A DNA stretch of 64,000 nt from Linnemannia elongata. Taxonomy: Eukaryota > Mortierellomycota > Mortierellomycetes > Mortierellales > Mortierellaceae. The stretch spans positions 1,972,501 to 2,036,500 of the forward strand of contig JAXBDG010000012.1 in the NCBI GenBank assembly GCA_036320915.1, read 5' to 3'. A program made the translations under genes and the position numbers. Each line of letters opens with the position of its first letter. The first letter of the stretch is position 1. Positions 1-12,500 of this stretch are shown here, piece by piece. The notes beneath the pieces are model-generated. The model saw nothing but the letters and a program-made list of their open reading frames with translations, was not told the origin of the DNA and did not search any database.

Positions 1-3000
1 CAAAATGACTGTAGGTCGTCTGGAGTCGTTCTTTTAGCTGCTCCACGATCTCTGGGTTGGTCTCCAAGAACTTGCGGCCATAAAAGGTTGTGGGATGCTC
101 AGCATGTCCAAAGTAGAGGGAAAAGAACATCTGCCAGAACAGAGGAAGCAGAAACGTATCCACCGGAAGGGCGAGCAGATGTTGGGCCCAGCGCCAAATC
201 GCAAAGTTCTGCAGAGTCTTGCGCGACGTAATCCCCAGCGTTTTGACGACCGTCTTGATGTTTCCGTGGACCTTGACCTCGGCTGGGTGTTGGCGGTAGT
301 AGTTGCCGACTTTGATTCGCATGTCCCGCTCCAGTCCTGTCTCAACCGAGAGTGCATAATAGGCAAACCAGACAGATGTCGACTCCACCATCGCCTGCTG
401 AGTAAACAGGTTTGTAGCAAACGCCTTGACTGACCATGTTCCCATCAGCAAGCTAGGATCGTTCGATCCTTGTGGTACAGAAAGCGGCAGCGCTTTGACA
501 AACCGCTCCGGTAACATATCCATGACTTTGTCCAGTCCTGGTTGCGCAAGCCCCATCAGCTCTGCCGAAACTCCCGGTGCTCGACGATATCCGATTGACA
601 GTAGAATCTGCTGCTCCATGAGTGCGTCCTTGACGAGCGTGTGAAATCCGTGCTCGAATGCGACATGGCACACAACGTCCAGGACTTGCACACATTCCTG
701 GTGAAGCATCCATTCCTTCTGAGAAAAGACTGCTGTCATCCAAAACTGAATCACAGAAACCGTCCCTCCATCGCCTCGCACACGTCCCTGTTCCAGATGG
801 ACTTGCAAGAGTGACCAGAGTCCCGTCATCTCCTTGGCCACATTATGTCGAGCTGTCCGGCCCTTGTTCGATTGTTGCGACGCAGCGGCACGGGCGAGCA
901 TGGGGTCCTGTTTCCATCCTCCAACGTCACGCAGGAGCTGTCCAAACTTGGCAGCATGGGGCTTCAAGTCCAAACCAGAGAAAATGATGGGTGGAACCAG
1001 CCTGCCAACCAGATCCAGAAACACCGACCCAGCTCCAGCATGCAGTACCGCCGTCAGTGTTACCCAGCCTTCCTGCAGAAACTGGTCGACATCTCGACTC
1101 GCTTCCGTCAACAGCAAATGGACAGTCCTGACAAAGGTCAGTTGGCCCTGGCTAAACAACGCGAACTTCGCCAATCCAGGATCTTGCACATGAAGCCGAG
1201 ATGCTTCCAGGAGGCTGAGTGTCCGCACATCCGTGAGCTCAAGTTTGACGAGGATGATCCAACACCAGTCCATGAAAGCCTTGGTGGCTGTCTGTTCTGC
1301 TGACCGGTGCAGTCCAGAGTGAGCCGCCAGGTGGGTGATCGCATGAGGCAAGGTTGACGCAAGTGACCCCACGAATGTATGCTCCGGTGATTTAGCCCGC
1401 GCAGGACTGTTGGGTCGGTCGTCTTTGGGATCTTTGGTGTCCTCCTTGACTGCGGCGCTCTCAACTTCAGCGGTGATTTTGGTGATTTGTTGGATGCAAA
1501 TGTCGGTCAATGTCAACGCCAACTCCTTCCTGAAGTGCTCGGGTACAGTCATACGATCTTGGCCGTCGTTGTCATCAGTGTCTCCTATTTGAAGAAGGAA
1601 GAGTGCCTTTTGTGAGCAAAAGAGGGTCTATACCAGGTGCTAAACGAGTAGCAAACACGTCCTGAACCAGTTGTTACCTCGAGTCCATGGGAGAGAACCC
1701 AAGATGGCACGCGCAAAGAGCGACTGTTGGCTGCTCAGAGGTGGAGTCTCAAGGAATTTTTGAAGAGTCGTAAAGTCGCTGTTGGACATTCTCCATTCAT
1801 CAAAAGACAGTTCCCTGAACAAATACTGGGCCATATCGCCCATCTCCCCAAAATGCACCGCCACGAAGCGCAAGACAAACGAGACCACCGCTGCGTGTGA
1901 ATCACATATAGATCTCAAAATCTCGCGTACCGGCTTTGCGAGCTCGCCACGGATGTCCTTATCCAGGAAGCCAACGTCCAACAGCAAAAATGCGACAATC
2001 GACGCAATGCTATCCTGGACAGTTGGCCCTAGTCCATCCTGGTCCTGTGTCAACCCAACTTGGAATCGACTCGTCGCTAGCGCTGCTATTGTGGTCAACA
2101 GAAAGACGGCTTCTCCAGGATTACAACCCAGGCTGTACCGCAATTTGTTGGATTCGGAGGCTATCGACAGTAACCCCGAGGGGTGCGCGATCCACTCCTG
2201 AATGTTATCCAGAGCGACTTCCTCCAATATCAACGCGACTGTTGCATTAGACATGAACTTGAAGGGCACAGACGGTAGGAACGTCCAGAGTCCAAGATTA
2301 GGAAGGGCAAGGAGCGCCCTTGTAACGTCCGTCAAGATGTGATCCACTTCCAACTGCAGCGTTGTTGTTGTATGATTGTATCTATTGCAATAACAAAAAA
2401 TATAACTTAGTAACCGTGAACCAAATATTTGTATTTCAAACTTCCAGTTGGCATCAATTGGCCGAGGACTGTACCTGTCGATTGTTATCGAAAATGTCTC
2501 GTCTGAGAGCGCCTTGGATTTGATCGGCCCGAGTACGAGTAGATGATCACCAAGGATCTGAGCGAGCTGGCACAGAGTCTGCGACAACCGTTTTGCGACT
2601 ACAGTGAACCCAATGCGCCTCTCCAGTCCACGGAGGAGGATGTCAAATATGCGGCGCGTTGTCGTCAAGGCTTGCAGCGCTTCCCGTTCTGACAGATCCT
2701 TCTGGTACAACGTGCCGTCATGAGTGTGCATCCCACTGTGCTCATCCAGCATACGGTTGAAGAACACAGCGACGTCCATTTGATCCAGAAGTACCGAACA
2801 GTCATCTTCGTCCAGCGTCGACCCGATATCCAGAGACATGTCCGAGACGGGCTCTTTGGTTGCCTCGCAATAGAGTGAAGCAGATCCGCAGAGAACTAGT
2901 TGCAACTGTGTCAGGTAAAACTCTTCAAAGTCCTGGGACCACATTTTCGGCGGGTTGCATTGGACATAGTTGACGGCCCAGTTAGACACCTGCCGTGATT

Positions 3001-4393
3001 GGAGAACCTGGACAATCAAGTGCTCACGCTCCTCGAATCCTCCGAAAGCTAGGACAGCCCCCGCTAAACGATCGATCCAGCCATGAATCGAGCGAAGAAT
3101 AGAGTTTGTGACTGCAGACAAAACTGACTCGTCTGCCTTCGTGAATGCCTCATCCGATGAAGATACCGACGCGTCCAATCCTGCAGCACCAGCTCGCCGC
3201 TCCTCTGTCGCCGTGTCAAAGTCGGGTTGCCTCCGAACAGACCGCTCGAAATGGAACAGAATGTCGAGGTAACTTCTTGCTCTCAGTAACCCAGTCTCGC
3301 TGTCAGATTCCCAATGGACACTATTCAGGAACTCGGCAATATGGTCCTGGATCCAAAGTTGACTTGATGACTCCTCGAACTGCATCCGTAACAGACTCTT
3401 TGTCCTTTGCTTATGAAGTCGGGTCAACGACTTTTTCAGCTTCTCGGCAACCTTGGGCTCATGCTGTCCGACCTGGTAGTTGTAGTTGTGAGCGATCGTT
3501 GCGCCGTCTCCACAAGTGGCCTTGGCAATCTCTGATTTCGTTTGGACCGCCCATAGCTTGCTCGCGTACCCCTTGGCCTTTTGTTGGAGGTTGAAGATGG
3601 CGAGGTGGGATTGCTGGACAGCCTCGTGGGCAGCCTCGTATGATTTCAGATGGTGGAAGAACGCATCGTTGTTGCTCCCATCGACCGAATGTGTCACCGA
3701 GGACCTCTCATAATCTGACAATCGTCGAGGAAGGTCCTGTAGGAACCTGTTACTGTAGAGCTCTCGAAGTCGCTGTGCTGAGACATTGGAACTGGGATAT
3801 TGAATGAGGAAGGCAGAGTCCAGTCGAGGATAACTTGGTGTTTGGTCCTGGTCGACATTTTGCCCATCCCAGGCGCTGTGTGAATACTGGTGTTCTTGAT
3901 TTTGTTGTTGGTGATGGGCGTTGTGGTAATTTGATTCAACAGGAAGGCCCGGGTAGATAGGCGGCGCAGAAGGTTCAGGGTATAGAAGCAGCTCTGGCTG
4001 GAGATCCTCTTTAGTAGGACTGTGTGAGGGTGCGTGCCAAGGATTTGTTGCCGAGCCATAAGTCGTGTAATCCTCGGCTTGGTGATTGGTTGTGTAGTCC
4101 GCTGGATAGGAAGGCGTGTAAGTTGTTGGTGAGTAACTATGTAAGTCGGTGGATGGGTAGACAGGGGCAGAGGCCCAAGGAGACGAAGTAGGGGGTGGTG
4201 CCGATGGAGGTGCGGAGGGCTGGAAGGTATGAGAGTACTTGCCGGAGAGAGGAAGTGGCAAGGGAGGGATAAGAGGGTACAGCGCTGACGTGGAAGACTG
4301 GTTGTGGTTGTTATTGTTGTAGTCCCATTCGCTTGTGCTGTCGTTATTGTCGTAGTATTGAATGCCGCTCGAGTGGCTGTTGGGGTCTGCCAT
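1..4393 (-). CDS. EPG5-like autophagy tethering protein, 3' end outside window
   Basis: A large protein read leftwards from an ATG at 4393. Exons: 4393-2475, 2381-1678, and 1584 to the window edge, giving at least 1402 residues with no stop at base 1. Intron 2474-2382 is 93 nt, starts CAG/GTACAG, has a TACTAAG branch-like site and leaves the frame open if retained. Intron 1677-1585 is phase 1 and ends AATAG. The first ~170 residues are low-complexity (Pro, Ser, Tyr, Gln, His). Then come long helical stretches including RLRELYSNRF and a block around ATCGDGATIAHNY, and near the window edge an aromatic segment around LPLFWQMFFSLYFG. The order and character fit the EPG5 family, which tethers autophagosomes to late endosomes/lysosomes through Rab7 and LC3; this is from memory of the family, without an alignment. 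It could instead be another large HEAT-like helical scaffold. The gene model is more certain than the name. Confidence 0.6.
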
Positions 4394-4739
4394 GGCCCAT
4401 AGAAGCTCGTGCCGTTGTGAGAGGGATGAATGTGTGAGTGAGTGAGTGTGGTTGATGGAAGTAATTAGGCGAAGGTGTAGTAATAAAATGTAAAGAAGGA
4501 AGAAACAAAAGGCAGTAAAGGAACAAAAGGCAAGTACGACAGCAAAGAAGGTTCAGCATAAGAAAAGTCAAAAAGGGACTCGTGTCCATTTCGCCAGGGG
4601 GATACCATGCATTTTTGGCTTGGCTGCGCATGGTCAGCTGACAAGTGACCATTCTTCATCATTTCTCGATTTTACTTGTGCGTGAAAGAGAACTGCCTCC
4701 CTGCTTCCACCTCAACCAGTACCTAATTGCCCAACTGTC
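4394..4739. promoter_or_regulatory. shared divergent promoter region (EPG5-like / HDAC)
   Basis: Only 346 bases separate the two divergent start codons, so both promoters must sit here or in the first exons. The stretch holds GT-rich sequence next to the left gene and CT-rich sequence next to the right gene. I see no clear TATA element. Confidence 0.5.
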
Positions 4740-6532
4740 ATGCCACGCACAGCATACATCCATAGCAACGACTATGCCGAAATCGCCTCGAGGCTGCCCT
4801 CCAACATTGAAAGGGTACAGCACATTTCACTCACTCTCGACCCTGCAATGCCATCGCTCACCTTCAGATTCATCAACGGCAATGCAAACAAAAAGGCAAT
4901 AAACAATTCTCATTCTTCCCCTTCTTTCGTTATATTATGTTGGCATACAATAGTCCAAGAAGGTGCACGCGTTAATTGAAGCGTATGGCTTGCTGCGTCT
5001 ACGCGATCTGACCATTGTCTCGCCGCGCAAGGCAACCGTCAAGGAACTCTGTCGCTTCCACTCTCGCGACTATATAGGTACCTTTCATTGTTCCTGATCC
5101 ATTGATTGCTCTCGCTTTCTGTCTGTGAACAGGTTTGTGCTTAAATTTTGGTGGCGCTGCTAATAACGCCTCGCCTTATTCTTCCGTCACAGAATTCCTG
5201 AACAAAGCCGAGGAGTACGACAGTGGAGAGGACAGTGACGAGGACAACGTCAGTAACGACGATAGCGAAAACTCTCACGACACTCGTACTTCAACACACA
5301 ATAAAGAGGACAAGTTAGAAGTGTATGGACTCCGCTTCGACTGCAGTGTCTTTGAGGGTCTGGCTGACTATGCCGCCTATGTTGCTGGGTCCACCCTCCA
5401 AGCAGCTACCCTTCTTTGCGACGACGCCTTTGATATTGTCATTCACTGGGATGGCGGCAGGTAATTACTGCTTTAACTGATGGGAGAAGATATATGGTGA
5501 TATAATGTTTTGTTGTTCTAACTGCTCCTTAAACGCCACATATTGTGAATAGACACCATGCAAGGAAAGATGCAGCTGCAGGGTTCTGCATCGTCAATGA
5601 TATTGTCCTCGGCATCATGGAGCTTCAAAGAACCTTTGACCGTGTCCTCTATCTCGATCTTGACGTCCACCACGGCGATGGTATGCCATCTTTTCTTTGC
5701 TATGCTTGAACCTGTATCTTCATCATTCAATCTAAATGACCCTTCTAACCAATGGATTCTTTGATATGCTAGGAGTGGAGAGTGCGTTTCAATTCACAGA
5801 AAAGGTTTTAACAGTGTCAATACATCACTACGCAGAAGGATTCTACCCGGGCACTGGATCTGGAAGCTCCTCATCAACGCGCATAAAGTCGGTTGTGAAC
5901 ATCCCCATGAAGGCTGGCCTCTCCGATGGGACGCTATGCAAGGTCTTTGACGAGATGATTGCACCCCTTGTCGAGCAGTTCAACCCGGATACTGTTGTTC
6001 TGCAGTGTGGTGTCGATGGCGAGTGTCACTATAGATTTTCATGTGGATCTGTGTGGTATGGGTCAATTGAAAAGAGTACTAACCTTTACGACTCTTCCTC
6101 GTTCACAGGCATGGCGGGCGATCCGCTAGGCAAATGGAACTTGACCATGACAGGTTACAGCGACTGTTTGAAAAAGGTCGTGGCATGGAAGAAACCTCTG
6201 CTCGTCCTCGGTGGTGGTGAGTGTTGTTCGTCTGCCTTCTTCTAAAGAATCGTTATCTCATATGAACCAGAAGCAAACTAATACGCGACACCTCTATAGG
6301 CGGATACAACACGGTGTCAACAGCACGATGCTATGCCTACCTAACAAGCCAAATACTCGATCGCACCATCTCGGATGAGATCCCCGAACACGCCTACTTT
6401 GAAGACTACCAGCCCGACTTCCTACTCTTTGTCGATCCAGGATGCCAGGCGGACAGCAATACCGAAGAGCACCTTGATCATGTCCGTAGCCTAGTTGAAA
6501 CTCAGTCCAAATCCCTCATATCCCAACGCTAG
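4740..6532 (+). CDS. class I histone deacetylase, HDAC8-like
   Basis: A zinc-dependent lysine deacetylase acting on histones and other proteins. Seven exons: 4740-4814, 4954-5077, 5133-5460, 5553-5680, 5773-6018, 6109-6216 and 6300-6532, together 413 residues. That is slightly longer than the ~377 of HDAC8 because of an acidic Ser/Asp/Glu insertion (about residues 75-110) in exon 3. Catalytic features are all present: the [11 protein letters not shown] active-site histidine pair (~residue 177), zinc ligands in DVHHGDG (~213), the aspartate of CGVDG before MAGDP, and the GGGGY loop that carries the catalytic tyrosine (~337). Intron 5 (6019-6108) starts with GC rather than GT and has a TACTAAC branch site. 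The short early segment [13 protein letters not shown] matches the HDAC8-type N-terminus. The gene is divergent from the EPG5-like gene. HDAC8/Hos1-like subtype is inferred; class I membership is secure. Confidence 0.9.
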
Positions 6533-9500
6533 GCCTGTGTCTAGGACAATCCAATGCATCCTTTTCACACTGCACAACAGGAAACATAAGGTCATCTGCT
6601 GTTGATGCACTCCTTCCTATTTCGAATGAATGACTCCATCCGCAATAGGCCGAGAGTCGAAAGATGTTCTCCAAACCAGCAAACAGACTCCACTTCCCCT
6701 TCGCCCTCTTTTCCCCTTTTTCATTAGCTCGGTGTAGATAAAACAGTGCCCTGCTGAAGGATCTGCAGTTCATTGAGCAGAAATGGGCTGAACTCTTTCT
6801 CCAGATTGCCAAAACGGGAGAAAGAGTGGAGAAGAGTGATAACACAAGAAGTATTTTAGACTTTTTGGTGTGAATGCGTACAACAAAAAAGTGGGTTTTT
6901 TGTTTGTCACCTGTCCCGTCAGTTGCTTGTTCGGTTGTTTATGATGGTTGTGGCGGTAGTAGTGGGGAGTGGATCATGTGTCCGGGGTCCGCAGGTCTCT
7001 ATTTACGCCGTTCCTTTTGTATCATTCCAATAGTTCTTTGAGAACAGACTTGCGGCCAGTGTCACCCAAGTTCAACCTTCAACATGATCCCCACCATACA
7101 TGGATGAGATATGGAGGCGATGCCGAAGGAAAAAAAAAACCAGGTCGATGAGCACCAACATGAACATACACAAACAAACAAAAAAAAAGAAAACCTTCTT
7201 GTGCCTCCTTCTTCAAATTCCCTTCAGAGCGAAGTGACCGATGGGTGTTCGTTTTTTTCTGTTTTTGCATTTTGTCCAAAGTAACCCTCTACCCTCCTTA
7301 CCCTTTCCCTTTGTTTACAGCACAAAAATGAGCAGTGTTGTTCTCTCATCTCCCTCCCTCCGAATTTCCCAATGTCCGAGTTGCCTTCCTCTCTATGCTT
7401 ACCCCGCATTTTGCTATGACCCATTTTCAGCAGACAAAACAAACAAAACAAACAAAACAAATCAAAACAACAAAAGACAGCATCACACAAACACAAATAC
7501 AAACAAACATATGGTTCTGCTCTTGTCTCTTTGTCGAATGATGGCGTCCATCTTGCTTTCTGTTATTCCTGTGTAACGACATCTTTTTGTTTCTTTGTTT
7601 ACATGCGCCTCTTTTTGTCGTGCAATAGGAGTCAAGGCAGGCCTTAAAGAAGAAAAAACATGGGGTCGCTCTTCATTTGTATCTCTCGAACCATCCACAA
7701 GCATGTCTGGACCCATCCAACGAAAGAACGAGGCTCTCGTCAACCACTGACACTTCATGGGCACACTTCTTTCTCTTCTCTTACACAGTTGAGCCCCACA
7801 TGCCACAAGTAAGAGATAGGAGCTTCTATCAGGCCCTTTTATTATCTTTTCTTTGCACATGCTCTTATTCTGCTATGTCACCTCGATCCTCAATACACAT
7901 GTCTATTAAAACAACGCCACCCATCGCGTTGACTCAGTTACCAAAAGCCGATTCCGGAGCGATTTTCTTGATCCTCCAATGGCATTGAACGTCTTTCCTC
8001 CTATCCTTCCCCTTTTCTCCTCCTCCATCCTTTGTGCCTTTCTTCACTACACACATCATCCAAAACGAATCAACTCGCAACAACAATACCGACCTGACCA
8101 TAGCAAGAACCACAATGCACAAAAAAACAAATAAACAAGAATAAAAAAAAAGTGGATGTGGAGAAGCGGAGGAACACAACCACTCCAAGCAATACAAAAT
8201 CACTCCTACCACAGACCTGTCATTCTACCTCTCTCCCCTCACTTCTTTTACCCCGCAAAAAATTAGCCAAACAAACCATTGCAAAAATCGCGTAAACCAA
8301 AGTCAAGGTAACAAGAAAGAGAGAGCACACCTTCTTACCCCGCTCTTCTTCCAAAACTGGGGTCTGTTTGTTTATCTCGCATTGTGCATCTTGATCACGC
8401 ACATGCCTTCCCCTCCTTCTCTCACTAAAAACGGGTTTGGTTCTTTTTGGTACTCTGATACCCCCTAGCCCTCCATGTGCTCTGTCCTGACCTCCCTCCC
8501 CACATTCTCCCCTCTCCTTCCCTCACACGCACACCTTTAGCCCTCTTTCAATCTTACACTCCGCTTGAAAAAACTACACCGATATGGTAAACAGAAAAAC
8601 CTGGGGTAAAGGACCACCGAAAAAAAAATGGATGTGGAAAACACAGAAGGCGGTTGATGGACTATAGCGATGCTAAGAAAGGAAAAATACAAAATGCGGG
8701 GTCCAGCTCAGCTCGGTGTATGTTTTTGAGCACTCAGGAGGGGGGTGGTCTAATCTGGCTTTACCCAGTTTGGTGCGGGGTAAAAGGGGGGACAAGGGTA
8801 ATGGTCATGGTGAGTAGGGTCAATGCTTTTTGACCGAGGAAGGCAAGGTGTTTAGTATAGTGAAAGAGGGGAAGAGAGAAAAAGTCCGGGGTTAACCATG
8901 TGGATGGTGTTAATGGAAAAAATGGGAAAAATGGGTGATCAAGGGCATGAAGCGGGGGAGAAGATCCACATCTATCACTATGCTTTTCGCGTTTGTGTCC
9001 TGTCAAGAGAGATAGGGAGAGACAGAGAGAGAGAGAGAGATAGTAGTAAGAGGCAGTAAACTAGCAAGGTAAGACGTAGTCGAATCGTGAGGAACAGGTC
9101 AAAAAAAGATTAGCACTCCGAGTTGGCGTCTCGCTCCCTCTACATAGTTGTAACCCCTCGTCTCGTCGACAGTCAGCCACTCGTTGTAGTTCATGTCGTC
9201 TACCTAAATTAGCCATTAATAGACCTGCATGCCATACTTTCCAACACGATCGTCGCCCTCTCCAGTTGTCCGTTATGCTATGTTGGGGGAACTATTACTC
9301 TGCATATTCAGCCTACATACAGGATCAATTGTCACCCAACCAAACACAACAGGCGGATCGATAGTCGGTTCACCCTTTCTCTCTACAATCAAGGGTGAGC
9401 AAATCAGGTTCGTAGTCCCCTCTTCATGATGTCTCTCGTTAAAGTTTCTCTGTTTATACACTTATGCCGTTGACTACCTGGAATGAGTCTAGGTTATCTC

Positions 9501-12500
9501 TGGTACGGGTTTCGGTTCAATCAATGTACCGCCGCCCATGCTCTCTGTCTCTGTCAGAAGGGTATACATATTTTGGGGTATCGTGGTTTGAATGCTAATC
9601 AGGGACAATAACAATAAACAACAACAGTCATTGTTATCCAGGAACAGTGAAAGAGGAAAGCTACAGTTGTCATCCAGTCAGTAGGACGGATTGCAGTGAC
9701 AGCAGGTGAAATAAGCTGTGATAAAGAAAATGATGACCATCCTAACAGAATAACAAGAAAGGGACCATAGGACTATGGAACTATGGAACCATAGGTGAAT
9801 AACATCTATGGGTGGGCATTTGATTACGATAGTTCTATCTTCCCCCTTTATTGCTATGCCCGTCATCATCCATCTTTCCGATACCCTCTTTTTACACTCA
9901 GCTGTTCTCTGCTACTCCCCCCTTTTCTCCCCTCGTTTGGATGCAGTGTCCTTGCTATATACCTCATGTACACTCTTCGTCGGTTGGATCGAGAACTAGA
10001 AATATGAGAGATGCGAGCTGCGGGTCGCGAGAAGGAGATGAGGGGGAGATGAAGGCATGGCTCTTCCACAATCACCCGAAAAAGCTTGTGTTCAACCAAT
10101 GCCCCGTTGTGCGACGTTGGACAGACCAAGGAGAAATGAGGAATCGTAAGCAACCAACAACAACCCCAAGGGCATTCATTCATCAGAGTACACGGAAGCG
10201 CAGGAAGGATAGCAAAGGGAGGAAAGAGAGAGAGGAAAGAGGATGCTCAATTCAATCCCGAACAAAGTTTTTGTGTATTTGTCCCTGAGCCGACCATTAG
10301 TGTGTTTTTTCCACTTTCCCGTTGTTTGTTGATGTAAGATTATAAAAAGATACATTGGGTGATGATTCAATTCAGTCGAGAGTAAATGAAAAGTAAGTTT
10401 TTTTTCTTGGTTGGGTAATGAATGAGGGTCGACCGAAGGGGACAGGGAGAGAGAGCGCCTATCTCTCGAACTCTGTAACTTGCTCTCAGGGCTACGTATG
10501 AATTTGAAAAGCATACAGCCAAAGGCCAAGGCGAAGAAGAGAGGAAAGGGATTGCCCATTCATTATGAAATAAATAGCCCGACAGGACCAGACAGATAGA
10601 GCGTCGTTACACCTGTTTGTCGGCAGTCAGTCAGACACACAAAACAGCAATGCGAGCCTGTAATTTGATAGGAGAGTGTCTATCAATTGGGGAGCAGGAA
10701 GTGGAATAAGAGGTTCAACTTCCTTGGGGGTGGAAGAAAGGGCGACAAGAAAGGACCTCAGCCATGCGCAAGTAAACAAGAGATAAACCATGCCAATTCC
10801 CGCTTTCACTATCCTTACGAGTTGACGTTGAACTGAGACGGATCTCGAACATTGCATTATCTACCGTCTTCCTTCCCGGGATGAGACGGACGCAAGCAGT
10901 TGTTCCTAAGGATCCATTCATTGTTTCGCTCTCACTTTGCATACTTGTTGTTTGTTTGTTTTATTATTTTTTATTTCGAAGCACGGATGCATCCATGCTC
11001 CTCTTCTTCTCTTACTTATTGGCAATAGTATGCCGCTGTTTTGTTCTTTAGGACTACCCATGGGTCATGGCATTGATGTCTGTTTGTTTTTGTATCTGTG
11101 GCACAGTTCCACGGCGAAGAATGATCATCCCCCTCCTTTTTCCCCTTTTCCAATCCGAACAATGCCGTGTGCGATGCGCTTTTGCTCCTTCTCGCCCTTG
11201 ATCGTAAACAAACTGATTCGCCTATTTAGTTTCCTTAACTCGTCCTATCAAACAAACAAACCACTGTGCCACCCTCCTATCCAAAAGGACATTGTTCTAT
11301 CACCTATATCCTCACCTCCACGTCAACCTATAACTGTCACAGCAGCAAAGTACCTCGCCATCCTAGCTGCTTGTCCAATCCCTTTCAGTACAAAATACTG
11401 GGATTGCCCTCTCATGTCCTTCCTTCCTGAAGGAGGGAGTACTATATCCAAAAAACATGAGAGCGCAAAAAAGGCGGTGAACTTACCACATCCTCCTTCC
11501 TCCTCCTCTTCTCCTTCCTTGATGCTGTTCTTGACATTCAAGTGTTGGTGCAGCCCGAAAAAAAGAGGTTGGAATTGAAGGTTGACACTCAGTTTTTCCT
11601 ATCTGCAAAAAACTCAAATTGCATTTGTTGCAAACACACACACACCGCACGATCAAGAGTAACCCGGCCCTGAATTTTGTGTTCAGTGAGGTGTCTGCTC
11701 TGGGTCTGATCTGGTTGCCGTCATTTTGAGCAGTGCATATGCATATAAAAAAAATCGAAGCTCGCAGCGTCGGCCGTTCTTTTTCTCTTCCTCTTCGATT
11801 CTTTTGGAATGTCGTTGTTATAACTGGAGCTAGAAAGCCCAGGGGAAGTCCTTGATCTGCGTGGTAGGGAGGATGTAATGCTCACGCTCTTTGTTTTCGA
11901 TCGTTCTTTTTCCCATCGCTCTAGGAATAGACCGCACTTATAGCTGGCGAAAGGGCCATTTTCCCAGCAGCTACAACATCAAGCAGCATGAGCGGCTACC
12001 TAGCGGATTAGGCTACTTTGCTGAGGTACAGTACTGTACATGTCAAGGCCTTGTTCAGGTCTGAGCAAAATAGCACGCACGCTAGGCCTTTTTCTCATTC
12101 GATCGCGCACTTTGCTTGCGCCTTTTATTGACCAATTGCCTCTGGCACGCTCGTTTCAATTATGAGTAACGCAATGGACCAAACTCGTTGCTCGTTCGTT
12201 GTCGTGTAGTCGCCGTCGCTGTGTACGAAAGATGAAGTATCGGCGTGCGTCAACCTTGACGCGGATGAGTGTATAGATCGTGGGTGCGATACTCATAACC
12301 ATTGATGCCCAGTGGGGTTGTTTTGTGGGGTGAGAAAAACAAAGGCGGTTGCGCTGATGTATCGTTGCCAGGATACTGTGGCCCGTTTACAACTACCCTC
12401 ATTCACTCGTTCACACGCATCCACAAGGCCACCCTTCCCTTTCTGCATCCAAATCACATACAGTACAACCACAAAGGGTACCCTCGTCGCCTTGCTGTTC

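Noticed and set aside
95..1592. Chain of plus-strand ORFs at the left edge
   Set aside because: They mirror the minus-strand EPG5-like exon, which is open throughout and has the better composition.
7224..8402. Several 60-125 residue ORFs on both strands
   Set aside because: All come from A/T- or CT-rich low-complexity DNA and overlap each other without a consistent coding frame.
10937..11578. 213-residue plus-strand ORF in the gene desert
   Set aside because: Cys/Phe/Ser/Pro-rich with no motif and no leader; looks like chance in AT/CT-rich DNA.
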